Of a DNA stretch of 64,000 nt, positions 42,626 through 51,999 are shown one piece after another; positions within the stretch are counted from its first letter, which is position 1; each line of letters begins with the position of its first letter. The notes below the pieces were generated by a model, which did no database searches, had not been told where the DNA came from, and saw only the letters and a program-made list of their open reading frames with translations. A program made the translations under genes and the position numbers. Source of the DNA: Actinoplanes oryzae. GTDB taxonomy: Bacteria; Actinomycetota; Actinomycetes; Mycobacteriales; Micromonosporaceae. The DNA lies in assembly GCF_030757795.1 (NCBI RefSeq), contig NZ_JAUQWH010000012.1:1-64000 (forward strand). The letters are read 5' to 3'.

Positions 42626-43375
42626 TCAGACGGCGACGGGGAGGCCGGCCGTGGTGAAGGCGCGGGTGTCCTCGGTGACGACCGCGGACTCGTAGCCGTC
42701 CGCGACGAGCTTGGCGAGCCAGGCGATGCCGGGCTCGCCCATGGCCAGGGCGGCCGTGGCGTAGGAGTCGGCCAGGGCCAGGTCGGGGCCGGTCACCGTG
42801 ACCGAGCGCAGGCCGCGGGCCGGGGCGCCGGTGCGCGGGTTGCGGACGTGGTCGCCGCGCTCGTAGGTGCCGGAGGTGGCCACGGCGCCGTCCGTGATCG
42901 CCAGCACCCAGCTCAGCTTGTCCTGCTGCCAGGGGTGGCGGATGCCCACGCGCCACGGGGCTCCGGCGGCGGTGCGGCCCCGGGCGCGGATGTCGCCACC
43001 GGCGTTCACGCAGTGGTTGGTGGAGCCGGCCGCGGCCAGGCGGGCCGACGCGACCTCGACGGACCAGCCCTTGACGTAGCCGGAGGGGTCGAGCGGGCCG
43101 CCGGCGTAGGCGTCGAAGTAGCCGTCCGTGGTGCGCCACAGGCCGGCGCACGCGTCCAGGACGTGGCGCAGGTCGGGGGAGCAGTCGCTCAGGGCCAGCT
43201 CGCCGCGGTGGAAGCGGTTGACCTCGCTGTCGTCGCGATAGGTGCTGAAACGCGCGTCGACCTCGTGCAGCCACGCGCACGTGTCGGCGATCAGGGTCCG
43301 CAGCGTGGGCTCGGGGAGGTCGTCGGCGAGGTCGATGCTGACGACCGTGCCCATCACGTGTTCGGCGTGCCGCAT
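42626..43375 (-). CDS. apbE: FAD:protein FMN transferase (ApbE)
   Basis: A 249-residue ApbE-family protein. MGTVVSIDL near the N-terminus, a metal/FAD-binding DARFSTYRDDSEVNRFHRG, NAGGDIRARG and the C-terminal GTYERGDHVRNPRTG and ADSYATAAL blocks are all present. It transfers FMN from FAD to a Thr/Ser in a target protein. The target is clear: the FMN-binding protein encoded two genes upstream. No signal peptide is visible, so modification may occur before export, or the signal is atypical. Last gene of a four-gene operon. Confidence 0.92.
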   Translation of the reverse strand: MRHAEHVMGTVVSIDLADDLPEPTLRTLIADTCAWLHEVDARFSTYRDDSEVNRFHRGELALSDCSPDLRHVLDACAGLWRTTDGYFDAYAGGPLDPSGYVKGWSVEVASARLAAAGSTNHCVNAGGDIRARGRTAAGAPWRVGIRHPWQQDKLSWVLAITDGAVATSGTYERGDHVRNPRTGAPARGLRSVTVTGPDLALADSYATAALAMGEPGIAWLAKLVADGYESAVVTEDTRAFTTAGLPVAV

Positions 43376-43384
43376 GGGCCGAAC

Positions 43385-43747
43385 CTACGCGCCCGTGCCG
43401 CCGGGCGGCATCCGGCGGGAGTCGCCCGGCGGCCTGCGGCGGCGCGGGCGCGGGTGGTGGCCGGCGTTGTCCCGCGAGACGTGCCCGGGGCGGCCGTCCG
43501 GCGCGGGCTGGCTGCCGAGCTCGAAGAGGCGGATCAGGTCGGCCTCGGTGAGCCCGAGCAGGGTGCCGAGCTCGGGGTTGACGAGCCCGAGGAGGTCGTC
43601 GAGCACGGGGTGCGCGAGGCGCGGGGGCCGGTGCAGCGCCGCGGTCCGTGCCCGGGCGTTGGCGATGAGCGGCGGGTGGCCGGCGGGACCGGACGGGCGG
43701 GTGCTGTTCGCGGGTCCGGCAGCCCGCGCGAAGCGCCCGGCCGTCAC
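43385..43747 (-). CDS. Hypothetical protein in flavinylation operon
   Basis: A 120-residue frame that ends ten bases before the apbE start and begins ~72 bp after the FMN-binding gene. The centre (HPVLDDLLGLVNPELGTLLG then EADLIRLFELG) is helical and leucine-rich; both ends are Arg/Pro/Gly-rich and look disordered. No family recognised. Position in the operon is the main support. Confidence 0.45.
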   Translation of the reverse strand: MTAGRFARAAGPANSTRPSGPAGHPPLIANARARTAALHRPPRLAHPVLDDLLGLVNPELGTLLGLTEADLIRLFELGSQPAPDGRPGHVSRDNAGHHPRPRRRRPPGDSRRMPPGGTGA

Positions 43748-43819
43748 GCGCCGGCCCCTTCCGAGGAGCCCCGGGAGGGTGTCACGCGCCGGCTCCTTCG
43801 GAGGCGTGCCGCGGGGTTG

Positions 43820-44362
43820 TCACGCGCCGGCCTTGTCGAGGGCGGCCTGCAGCGACTTGACGTAGGACTCGCTGGTGAAGGTGGCTCCGGAGACCGCGTC
43901 GATGTCGGCGCTCTGGGCCTTCAGCGTCTCCTGCTTGAGGGTCGCGATCGCCGGCGGGTTGATCGTCGCGCTCTCGCCGGTGGTCGGATAGGTGGCGCCC
44001 GCCGCGGTGATCTTGCCGCCGGAGACGCGGATGGTGACCTGGATCGTGCCGTAGGGGTTCTTGACCGCCTCGCCCTGGTGGTCGCCGTTCTTGAGGCCGC
44101 TGTCGGCGCCTTCGTCCGCGTCGCTCTCGTCCGAGCCGCCGGCCGCCTCCCCGGCGGAGTCCGAGCCCTTCGAGGACGACTTGCTGCCGGACTTGCCGGG
44201 GGCGGGCGTCGCGGCCGGCTCCTCGTCGAGGTTCGGGTCGGAGAGGTCGACCGCTGCGGGGGCGGCGATGGGGGCCGCCGGGGTCGCCACGCTCAGCCGG
44301 ACGCCGATGATGAGGGCGGCGCCCGTCAACGTGCCGACAGCTGCCGCGGTGCTGCGTCGCAT
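43820..44362 (-). CDS. Exported FMN-binding domain protein
   Basis: A 180-residue protein. An N-terminal hydrophobic helix (~8-26) serves as signal or anchor. A Ser/Gly/Asp/Glu-rich linker (~50-92) leads to the FMN-binding domain (~100-180). The flavinylation motif DAVSGATFTS is intact, with Thr161 the expected covalent FMN site (as in NqrC/RnfG). It should be flavinylated by the ApbE protein of the same operon and accept electrons from the membrane reductase. Confidence 0.92.
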   Translation of the reverse strand: MRRSTAAAVGTLTGAALIIGVRLSVATPAAPIAAPAAVDLSDPNLDEEPAATPAPGKSGSKSSSKGSDSAGEAAGGSDESDADEGADSGLKNGDHQGEAVKNPYGTIQVTIRVSGGKITAAGATYPTTGESATINPPAIATLKQETLKAQSADIDAVSGATFTSESYVKSLQAALDKAGA

Positions 44363-44386
44363 GGGATGACTCCAATGATGAGGGGA

Positions 44387-45874
44387 TCAGAACTCGAAGG
44401 GGTCCAGGTGCAGCTGGCTCTCGGGCACGTCCAGCCCCTTGAGCGTCGTCACCGCCGCGCTGACCAGCCCGGGCGGCCCGCAGAGGTAGACGTCGCGCCG
44501 GTTGACGTCGGGGACCAGGCCGAGCAGGCCGTTGGGGGTGAAGAGCCGGCGCGGGCCCGGGTCGTTGCGGGAGCCGACGATGTAGCGGACCCAGGCGTCG
44601 CGGCGCTCGGCCAGGTCCTCGAGCTCCTCGCGGAAGACCAGCTCGTCGGGGCGGCTCGCGCGGTAGATGACGATCGTGTCCGGCGGCATGTCCTCGAGCA
44701 GGGCCCGGATCGGCGCGATGCCGCTGCCGCCGGCGATCAGCAGGGCCCTGCGCCGCGTGCGCCGCTGCGCCGTGAACGTTCCGAAGGGGCCCTCCGCCCA
44801 GATCCGCGTACCGGGGCGCATCTGGGCCAGGCGCAGGGTGTGGCCGCCGACCGCCGTCACCGTGAGGCGCAGCCACTGGGAGTTGGGCGCCGCGGAGAGC
44901 GAGAAGGGGTGCGACTGCCACCAGCCGTTGCGGGTGAAGAAGCGCCAGCGCATGAACTGGCCGGCCTTGGCGGGCAGCTTGTCCAGCCGGTTGCCGTCGA
45001 TGTAGATCGAGAACGTGTTCGCGCCCTCGCCCACCACCTCGGCCACCTCGAAGCGGTGCCGCATGTTGAGCCAGAGCGGCTCGATCAGCCGGCCCCAGAC
45101 CAGGGCCGCGATGACCAGGGCGCCGAGGCCGGGCCAGAAGATGTCGGCGAAGCGCCCGGAGAGGTTGGCGCCCGTCGCGACCTGGTGGCCGTAGCCGAGG
45201 ACGAGCACCAGGTAGCCGGTGAGATGGATCAGGTGCCACAGCTCGTAGGGCATCTTGGTGCGCGCGGCCCGGATCGAGATCAGGCTGATGAAGACGAGGA
45301 TGCCCGTGGCGACGGTGGCGCTGATCATGTCCGGGAGCGTCGTGATGATCGAGATGCCCTGGTCGACGACGCCGGTGCCGGCGGTGAGCGCGTAGCCGTA
45401 GGTGATGAAGACCGCGTGCGCGCCGACCAGCAGGACCAGCGACGTGCCCAGCCAGCGGTGCCAGCGCAGCAGGTCGCGGGCGCCCACCCAATCCTCGAGG
45501 AAGGAGACGCGGCTCATCATCAGCAGCTGGATGAAGAGCACGTAGCCGCCGGCGAGGCCGGTGAGGCGGCCGATCGCCATCATGAGGGTGGCGGTGTCGT
45601 TGACCGCGCCCGCCTCGGTCTCGAAGAGCCAGAGCGCCAGGCTCGTGGCCAGCCCGGAAAAGAACAGCAGGATCGTGAAGAGGCGGTTGCCGGAGGTCGC
45701 CTCGGCCGGCGGGCGGTCGTCGACCGCGACCGGCGGGCCGCTGCTCTGCCAGCCCGAGGTCGTGTCCGGGTCCTCGACCACGATGTCGCCGCGGGGCACG
45801 CCCCTGTTCAGCTCCGGCTCGTCCCAGAAGCCGGGGGCCGGCCTCTGGTCCTCGAAGGTCTGGAACGTCGCCAT
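44387..45874 (-). CDS. Ferric-reductase-like membrane oxidoreductase (FAD/NAD-binding)
   Basis: A 495-residue protein. An N-terminal ~60-residue soluble part precedes about six membrane helices (~70-270) with paired His (WHRWLGT...GAHAV and LWHLIHLTGY...YGHQV) that would bind haem. The C-terminal half is a ferredoxin-reductase-like module: FAD-binding SHPFSLSAAP, NAD-binding IAGGSGIAPIRALL and CGPPGLV. It passes electrons from NAD(P)H through FAD and haem across the membrane, here probably to the FMN-binding protein 25 bp downstream. ATG 45874; a GTG at 45883 is possible. Confidence 0.92.
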   Translation of the reverse strand: MATFQTFEDQRPAPGFWDEPELNRGVPRGDIVVEDPDTTSGWQSSGPPVAVDDRPPAEATSGNRLFTILLFFSGLATSLALWLFETEAGAVNDTATLMMAIGRLTGLAGGYVLFIQLLMMSRVSFLEDWVGARDLLRWHRWLGTSLVLLVGAHAVFITYGYALTAGTGVVDQGISIITTLPDMISATVATGILVFISLISIRAARTKMPYELWHLIHLTGYLVLVLGYGHQVATGANLSGRFADIFWPGLGALVIAALVWGRLIEPLWLNMRHRFEVAEVVGEGANTFSIYIDGNRLDKLPAKAGQFMRWRFFTRNGWWQSHPFSLSAAPNSQWLRLTVTAVGGHTLRLAQMRPGTRIWAEGPFGTFTAQRRTRRRALLIAGGSGIAPIRALLEDMPPDTIVIYRASRPDELVFREELEDLAERRDAWVRYIVGSRNDPGPRRLFTPNGLLGLVPDVNRRDVYLCGPPGLVSAAVTTLKGLDVPESQLHLDPFEF

Positions 45875-46007
45875 CGACCTCACCCGTTCGGCAGTCGTCC
45901 TCGGCGTCTGCCACCCCCCAGCGGCCGACGTGACGACCGGGTCTCGGGTGGCCGTCGAGGGGTACTACGCGACGGGCCGGGCAAAGGCTCAACGGCCGTG
46001 CAAAAAA

Positions 46008-46991
46008 CTAGTCGTAGGAGATGATCTTCTCGATGAGTCCGGCGCCGGGAAAGTCCAGCATGATCGCGCCCGTCCGGGTGATCCCGTGGCCCTCGTTCAG
46101 ATAGGTGAGCAGGAACGGGTTGACCCCCTGCACCCCGAGTGCGCCGCCCGCCACCTGCTGCGGCTGCGCGAAAATGCTCGACCCGCTCGCGAAGTTCACA
46201 TAGATCTTGGCCGGATCCCCGGCATTCGTCGCGTCCAGGAATCGGCGCACCTGATCCCTTTTCGTGGCGATGGCGCCGATATTGGGTACGGAATAATTGT
46301 CCTGGACATACGCCGACGAACCGTCCGTCCACGTCGCGAACTGCGCCAGCCCGTAGTGCTCGATCGGGCTCCCGTGCGCCCCGTGCAGCACCGCCAGCAC
46401 GACCTTGCCGCGCACCGCGCCGAGCGTGGGCGTCGCCGCGGCGGTTCCCCGGGTGACCGAGGGCCGCCAGAAGAGGTCGCCGGCCGCGTACGCGTCGAAG
46501 ATGTCCTGGAAACTGCGCTGTCCCGTGGCATCGGTGCAGGACCCGAGCTCGCCGGTGCACTCCTGCTTGAGCCGCATGACGACGGTCTCCCGCGGATGTG
46601 CGGTCAGGAAGGCCGCCAGCGTGGCGAGCACGTCCGAGAAGTTCGCGTTCTGGTACGAAGCGCCGTGGTGGATCGTGAACGTGTTCCCCTCGTTCACCCG
46701 CGCCCGGATGTCGATCATCCGGATGCCCGCCGTGAGCTGCCGCGCGAGCGTGCCACCGCTGTCGCCGAAGTCCTCCTGCGTCTGCGTGAGCGCCCCGCCG
46801 TGGATCGACATGGTCTCGTGCGTGCCGGGGATCGACAGGGCGGCCAGGCTGGTGGCGTCGCTCACTCCGCCGAGCCAGTCGGCATGGCTCGCCGCGCTGA
46901 GCGTGCGATAGGACGAGTCGGCGGCGAACGCCGGTGTGGGCGCCGCCACCAGGCACAACGCCGCCGCGAGCGCGATCACTGATCTCTTCAC
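46008..46991 (-). CDS. Secreted PI-PLC X-domain protein
   Basis: A 327-residue exported protein with a signal peptide (MKRSVIALAAALCLVAAPT...FAA). The phosphatidylinositol-specific phospholipase C X domain is shown by SIPGTHETMS (first catalytic His) and FTIHHGASY (second His), plus RMIDIRARV and VVMRLKQE. It would cleave phosphoinositide or related phosphodiesters by a cyclic intermediate. GTG 46991 is preferred; ATG 47033 adds 14 residues. Divergent from cobL. Confidence 0.88.
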   Translation of the reverse strand: MKRSVIALAAALCLVAAPTPAFAADSSYRTLSAASHADWLGGVSDATSLAALSIPGTHETMSIHGGALTQTQEDFGDSGGTLARQLTAGIRMIDIRARVNEGNTFTIHHGASYQNANFSDVLATLAAFLTAHPRETVVMRLKQECTGELGSCTDATGQRSFQDIFDAYAAGDLFWRPSVTRGTAAATPTLGAVRGKVVLAVLHGAHGSPIEHYGLAQFATWTDGSSAYVQDNYSVPNIGAIATKRDQVRRFLDATNAGDPAKIYVNFASGSSIFAQPQQVAGGALGVQGVNPFLLTYLNEGHGITRTGAIMLDFPGAGLIEKIISYD

Positions 46992-47060
46992 AAAGCGAAC
47001 AGTATCGATGAAAGGGGGACGGTGGAAGAACATGAGACGGCGTCCGGCTAACGTCACGGA

Positions 47061-48269
47061 GTGACTGACAACCCCGCCGCGCTCACTGTCGTCGGCATCG
47101 GCGCCGACGGGTGGGCGGGACTGGCGGGTACGGCCACCGCCGCGCTGGCCGCCGCCGAGGTGATCATCGGCAGCTCGCGGCAGCTCGACCTGCTCCCCGG
47201 CCACGTCCGTGGCCGGCGGGTCCCGTGGCCCTCGCCGCTGCTCCCGGCGATCCCCGGCCTCCTGGCGGCCCACGCCGGCCGGCGCGTCGTCGTCCTGGCC
47301 AGCGGCGACCCGATGTTCCACGGCATCGGCGCGACGCTCCGCAGACACGTCGCCGATCTCACGGTCATCCCGCACCCGTCCTCGGTGTCGCTGGCCGCCG
47401 CCCGCCTCGGCTGGCCCCTCGCGGACGTGGAGACGGTGAGCCTCGTCACCGCCCCGGTCGAGGAGCTGCACCCCCTCATCCACCCCGGGCGCCGCATCCT
47501 CGTCCTCAGCCGCGACGCCGGCACACCCGCCCAGGTCGCCGAACTGCTCGTCGAACGCGGCTACGGCGACAGCACCCTCACCGTCCTCGCCCAGCTCGGC
47601 GGCCCGGCCGAGGCAACGATCTCCGGCCCCGCCCAGTCCCTCGACCTCTCCGCCGTGGACCCCCTCACCGTCATCGCCGTAGAGTGCGGCCCAGGGGGCC
47701 GAGCGTTTCCCCGAGTCCCCGGCCTCCCCGACGACTCCTACGACAGCGACGGCCAGCTCACCAAGCGTGAGGTCCGCGCGGTCACGCTCGCCATCCTGGG
47801 GCCGCAGCCCGGCGAGCTGCTCTGGGACATCGGCGCCGGCTCGGGCAGCATCGCCATCGAGTGGATGCGGACCCATCCGGCCTGCCGTGCGGTCGCCGTC
47901 GAGTCCGACCCCGTCCGCGCCGCGCGCATCGCCGGGAATGCGCGCGCTCTGGGCGTACCGAAGATCAAGGTGGTCGAGGGACGCGCACCCGCCGCCCTGA
48001 CCGGCCTGCCCGCGCCCGATGTGATCTTCATCGGCGGCGGCGTGACGCGCGACGGCGTGCTGGACACCGCCTGGGCCGCGCTCCCCGCGGGCGGGCGGCT
48101 GGTCGCCAACGCCGTCACGCTCGAGTCCGAGGCCGTGCTCGCCGCCTGGTACGCCCGGCTCGGCGGCGACCTCACCCGCGTCGCGGTCAGCCGCGGCGCG
48201 CCGGTCGGTGGCTTCACCGGCTGGAAACCGATGATGCCCGTCACGATCTGGTCGGTGACAAAACCATGA
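47061..48269 (+). CDS. cobL: Precorrin-6Y C5,15-methyltransferase (decarboxylating), CbiE-CbiT fusion
   Basis: A 402-residue fusion. The CbiE-type tetrapyrrole methylase (~1-205) has VVGIGADGW and LASGDPMFHGIG; the CbiT-type part (~225-402) has the SAM-binding DIGAGSGSIAIEW. It methylates precorrin-6B at C5 and C15 and removes the acetate side-chain carboxyl at C12, giving precorrin-8X. GTG 47061 with GGAG upstream. It overlaps cobM by ATGA. Confidence 0.95.
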   Translation: MTDNPAALTVVGIGADGWAGLAGTATAALAAAEVIIGSSRQLDLLPGHVRGRRVPWPSPLLPAIPGLLAAHAGRRVVVLASGDPMFHGIGATLRRHVADLTVIPHPSSVSLAAARLGWPLADVETVSLVTAPVEELHPLIHPGRRILVLSRDAGTPAQVAELLVERGYGDSTLTVLAQLGGPAEATISGPAQSLDLSAVDPLTVIAVECGPGGRAFPRVPGLPDDSYDSDGQLTKREVRAVTLAILGPQPGELLWDIGAGSGSIAIEWMRTHPACRAVAVESDPVRAARIAGNARALGVPKIKVVEGRAPAALTGLPAPDVIFIGGGVTRDGVLDTAWAALPAGGRLVANAVTLESEAVLAAWYARLGGDLTRVAVSRGAPVGGFTGWKPMMPVTIWSVTKP

Positions 48270-49009
48270 CAGTGCACTTCATCGGCGCCGGCCCGGGTGC
48301 GGCCGACCTGATCACCGTACGCGGCCGGCGCCTGCTCGCCGCGTCGCCGGTCTGCCTGTACGCGGGCAGCCTCGTGCCGGTCGAGCTGCTCGACGCCTGC
48401 CCGCCCGGCGCCCGCCTGATCGACACGGCGAACCTCGACCTGGACCAGATCGTCGCCGAGATGGTCGACGCCACGTCGTCGGGCGCCGATGTGGCCCGGC
48501 TGCACTCCGGCGACCCGTCGGTGTTCAGCGCGGTCGCCGAGCAGATGCGCCGCCTCGACCTGGCCGGGGTCCCGTACGACGTCACGCCCGGCGTCCCCGC
48601 CTTCGCCGCGGCCGCCGCCTCCCTCGGCCGTGAGCTGACCGTGCCCGAGGTGGCGCAGACCGTCATCCTCACCCGCACGGCCGAGCGGGCCACGGCCATG
48701 CCGCCGGGCGAGGACCTCGCCACGCTGGGTGCCAGCCGCTCCACGATGGTGCTGCACCTGGCCGTCCAGCGGATCGACGCGGTGGTCGCCGAGCTGCTGC
48801 CCGTCTACGGCCCGGACTGCCCGGTCGCCGTCGTCGCCCGCGCCAGCCGCCCCGACGAGGTCATCGTCCGCGGCCCGCTGAGCGACATCGCCGCCGCCGT
48901 CAAGGCCGCCGGCATCCGCCGCACGGCCGTCATCGTCGTCGGGGCGGCGCTGACCGCGTCCCAGTTCCCCGACAGCCACCTCTACTCGACCACTCGCGCC
49001 CGGCCGTGA
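48266..49009 (+). CDS. cobM: Precorrin-4 C11-methyltransferase
   Basis: A 247-residue tetrapyrrole methylase: MTVHFIGAGPGAADLITVRG at the N-terminus, YAGSLVP, LHSGDPSVFSA and TPGVPAFAAAAA are the family hallmarks. It methylates C11 of precorrin-4 in the aerobic corrin route. ATGA overlap with cobL and GTGA overlap with cobK show tight translational coupling. Confidence 0.95.
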   Translation: MTVHFIGAGPGAADLITVRGRRLLAASPVCLYAGSLVPVELLDACPPGARLIDTANLDLDQIVAEMVDATSSGADVARLHSGDPSVFSAVAEQMRRLDLAGVPYDVTPGVPAFAAAAASLGRELTVPEVAQTVILTRTAERATAMPPGEDLATLGASRSTMVLHLAVQRIDAVVAELLPVYGPDCPVAVVARASRPDEVIVRGPLSDIAAAVKAAGIRRTAVIVVGAALTASQFPDSHLYSTTRARP

Positions 49010-49731
49010 GCTCACGGCGGGTCCTGCTCCTTTCCGGTACGACGGAAGGCCGCCGGCTGGCCGGCCGGACGCCCGTGATCAGCTCGCTGGCCGGTCGCAC
49101 CCGGTCGCCGCTGCTGCCCCCGGGCGAGGTCCGCATCGGCGGCTTCGGCGGCGTCGAGGGCCTGATCGGCTATCTGAGGTCGGCGCGCATCGACGCCGTG
49201 ATCGACGCCACGCACCCGTTCGCCGCGGCCATGACCTCGCACGCGGCCGCCGCCTGCGCCGCCACCGGCGTCCCGTTGCTGATCCTCCGCCGCCCGGGCT
49301 GGACTCCTGTCCCGGGCGACCGGTGGCACCGCGTGCCGTCGCTGCCCGCCGCCGCGGCCCTGCTCCCGTCCCTGGGCGAACGCGTGTTCCTCACCACGGG
49401 CCGCCAGAGCATCGCCGCGTTCGCCGGCGTCCCCGGGTGCTGGTTCCTGTCCCGCTCGGTCGAGCCGCCGGAGCCCCCGATGCCCTCGCGCCTCGAAGTT
49501 CTCCTCGACCGTGGGCCGTTCACTCCGGAGTCGGAGCACGCGGTGCTGACCTCGCACGCGATCGACGTCCTGGTCACCAAGGACAGCGGCGGCTCGGCGG
49601 CCAAGCTCGACGCCGCCCGCGCGCTCGGCATCCCGGTCGTCGTGGTCGACCGCCCGCCCCTGCCCGGCGGCATCCCCGTGGTCCCGTCCGTGGACGCCGC
49701 CCTGACGTGGCTCGACGAGCTGACCGCCTGA
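49006..49731 (+). CDS. cobK: Precorrin-6A reductase
   Basis: A 241-residue CobK/CbiJ protein: VLLLSGTTEGRRLAG, DATHPFAAAMTSHAAAAC, LTTGRQSIAAF and VTKDSGGSAAKLDAAR are all diagnostic. It reduces precorrin-6A to precorrin-6B with NADPH, the substrate of CobL encoded two genes upstream. Starts at GTG 49006 inside the cobM stop. Convergent with cobIJ, with 12 bp between stops. Confidence 0.94.
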   Translation: MSSRRVLLLSGTTEGRRLAGRTPVISSLAGRTRSPLLPPGEVRIGGFGGVEGLIGYLRSARIDAVIDATHPFAAAMTSHAAAACAATGVPLLILRRPGWTPVPGDRWHRVPSLPAAAALLPSLGERVFLTTGRQSIAAFAGVPGCWFLSRSVEPPEPPMPSRLEVLLDRGPFTPESEHAVLTSHAIDVLVTKDSGGSAAKLDAARALGIPVVVVDRPPLPGGIPVVPSVDAALTWLDELTA

Positions 49732-49743
49732 CCGTCCGCGGGG

Positions 49744-51384
49744 TCAGGCGCTCCGCTCCGGCGTGCCGCCCGGGTAGGTCCTCGGCGTGTAGACCTGGGC
49801 GTCGCCGGTGCCGCGGCCGACGACGCGGGTCTGGCTCGAACCGATGATGAGCAGGCAGCGCATGTCGATCGTCGCCGGGTCGAGGTCGCCCAGCGTCGTC
49901 ACGGTGACCGTCTCCTCGGGGCCGCCCACGTCCCGGCCGACCACGACCGGCGTGCTCGCCGCGCGGTGCCCGAGCAGCAGTTCCCGGGCCCGGACCAGCT
50001 GCTCCCGCCGGCTGCGTGAGGCCGGGTTGTAGAGCGCGATCACCAGGTCGGCGCCGGCCGCCGCCTCGAGCCGGGCCGCGATGACCTCCCAGGGCTTGAG
50101 CCGGTCGGAGAGCGACATGATGCAGAAGTCGTGCCCGAGCGGCGCCCCTGCCCGGCTCGCCACCGCCTGGGCGGCTGTGAGCCCCGGCACGATGCGGACC
50201 GGCACGTCCTTCCACTGCGGGTCCTCGCTGACCTCCAGCACCGCGGCCGCCATCGCGAACACGCCCGGGTCGCCGGACGACACCACGGCCACCCGCCGGC
50301 CCCGCTTGGCCAGGTCCAGCGCGAACGCCGCCCGCTCCGCCTCGACCTTGTTGTCCGAGGCGTGCCGCCGCTGCCGCGGGTTCGCGGGCACCCGGTCCAC
50401 GTACGTCGTGTAGCCCACCACGTCGTCGGCCTCGGCCAGCGCCGCCTGCGCCTCCGGGGTGAGCCATTCGCGGGCGCCCGGTCCGAGCCCCACCACCGTG
50501 ACCCGGCCGGCGCCGCCCGGCACCTCTTCCGGCCCGGCCGGCGTCTCCTCCGCCCGGGCCGTGCCGGTGGGGCGGGGCTCCACGCCGGGTGCGAGCTCGT
50601 CCTCGGCCAGCGCGGTGGCGGCCTTGCTCGGCAGCAGCGCCAGCGAGAAGTACGGCACGGTGGCCGGGTCGATCTCCGCGACGCGCCCCTGGCGTTCCTT
50701 GTCGGTGGTCGCCCGCTCGACGTACCAGGCGTCGTCGAGCCGGCCGGCCCGCTCCAGCGCCTCGCGCACCCCGGCGAACGTGCGGCCCAGCTTCATGACG
50801 GCGGCCGAGTCGGTCGTCGCCAGCCGCGCCGCGAGCTCGTCCGGGGGCAGGGTGCCCGGCAGGACGGTGAGCGTCTCGTCGCGTTCCATCAGCGGTCGCC
50901 CCAGCACCGCCGAGGCCGCGCTCACCGAGGTCACGCCGGGGACGACCGCGGTCTCGTACCGGTCCGCCAGGCGCTTGTGCATGTGCATGTAGGACCCGTA
51001 GAAGAACGGGTCGCCCTCCGCCAGCACGACCACGTCCCGGCCCGCGTCGAGGTGCGCGGCCAGCCGGGCGGCGCTCTCCGCGTAGAACTCGTCGATCGCG
51101 CCCTGGTAGCCCCCGGGGTGATCGGTCGTCTCCGTGGTCACGGGGTAGATCAGCGCCTCCTCGATCTGCCCCTCCCGCAGGTAGCCGGCCGCGATCGCCC
51201 GCGCGTTGGAACGCCCGTGCCGCGCCGCGTGGTAGGCGACCACGTCGGCCGCCGCGATCAGCCGGGCCGCCTTGACCGTGACCAGCTCGGGATCGCCCGG
51301 TCCGAGCCCCACGCCGTAGAGCCGCCCGGGCGCCGGCACGGCCGCCCCCTGCGCGTCGCTTGCGACCTGCCCCGCCACCGTCAC
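49744..51384 (-). CDS. cobIJ: Precorrin-2 C20-methyltransferase / precorrin-3B C17-methyltransferase fusion
   Basis: A 546-residue two-enzyme fusion. CobI (~20-260) has [16 protein letters not shown] and [16 protein letters not shown]. An Ala/Pro/Glu-rich linker (~262-300) joins it to CobJ (~302-546) with [36 protein letters not shown] and [13 protein letters not shown]. The two methylations flank the CobG step, so fusion places successive enzymes together. GTG 51384 overlaps the cobH stop (GTGA); a second GTG at 51378 is less likely. Confidence 0.95.
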   Translation of the reverse strand: MTVAGQVASDAQGAAVPAPGRLYGVGLGPGDPELVTVKAARLIAAADVVAYHAARHGRSNARAIAAGYLREGQIEEALIYPVTTETTDHPGGYQGAIDEFYAESAARLAAHLDAGRDVVVLAEGDPFFYGSYMHMHKRLADRYETAVVPGVTSVSAASAVLGRPLMERDETLTVLPGTLPPDELAARLATTDSAAVMKLGRTFAGVREALERAGRLDDAWYVERATTDKERQGRVAEIDPATVPYFSLALLPSKAATALAEDELAPGVEPRPTGTARAEETPAGPEEVPGGAGRVTVVGLGPGAREWLTPEAQAALAEADDVVGYTTYVDRVPANPRQRRHASDNKVEAERAAFALDLAKRGRRVAVVSSGDPGVFAMAAAVLEVSEDPQWKDVPVRIVPGLTAAQAVASRAGAPLGHDFCIMSLSDRLKPWEVIAARLEAAAGADLVIALYNPASRSRREQLVRARELLLGHRAASTPVVVGRDVGGPEETVTVTTLGDLDPATIDMRCLLIIGSSQTRVVGRGTGDAQVYTPRTYPGGTPERSA

Positions 51385-51998
51385 TCCTCCTCCGAGGCGA
51401 GTGCGTTGACCGCCGCCGCCGTGATCGCACTGCCGCCCCGCCGCCCGCGGACGACGAGATACTCCAGGTCCGAGGCCGCGAGCGCGTCCTTCGACTCGGC
51501 CGCCCCGATGAACCCGACCGGGATGCCCAGCACCGCCGCGGGCCGGGGCGCCCCGGCCTCGATCATCTCCAGCAGCCGGAAGAGTGCCGTGGGCGCGTTC
51601 CCGATCGCCACCACAGCGCCGTCGAGCCGGTCGCCCCATAGGTCCAGGGCGGCCGCGCTGCGCGTGTTGCCGATCTCGGCGGCCAGGCCGGGCACAGCCG
51701 GGTCACGCAACGTGCAGATGACCTCGTTGCCGGCCGGGAGCCGCTTCCGGGTCACCCCGGACGCCACCATCTCCGCGTCGCACAGGATGGGCGCCCCGGC
51801 GAGCAGCGCCTTCCGTGCCGCGGTCACGACCCCGGGACTCCAGGCGATGTCCTGCACCAGGTCGACCATCCCGCAGGCATGGATCATCCGTACGGCCACC
51901 CGCGCCACGTCGCCCGGCAACCGGGACAGGTCGGCCTCGTCCCGGATCGTCGCGAACGACCGCCGGTAGATCTCCGCGCCGTCCTTCACGTACTCCAT
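51381..51998 (-). CDS. cobH: Precorrin-8X methylmutase
   Basis: A 205-residue CobH/CbiC protein: the catalytic-site region [12 protein letters not shown] contains the conserved His, with [26 protein letters not shown] and [12 protein letters not shown] also present. It moves the methyl group from C11 to C12 to give hydrogenobyrinic acid. ATG 51998 with GGAAGG five bases upstream, directly after cobG (1-bp gap). Middle gene of cobG-cobH-cobIJ. Confidence 0.95.
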   Translation of the reverse strand: MEYVKDGAEIYRRSFATIRDEADLSRLPGDVARVAVRMIHACGMVDLVQDIAWSPGVVTAARKALLAGAPILCDAEMVASGVTRKRLPAGNEVICTLRDPAVPGLAAEIGNTRSAAALDLWGDRLDGAVVAIGNAPTALFRLLEMIEAGAPRPAAVLGIPVGFIGAAESKDALAASDLEYLVVRGRRGGSAITAAAVNALASEEE

Positions 51999-51999
51999 G

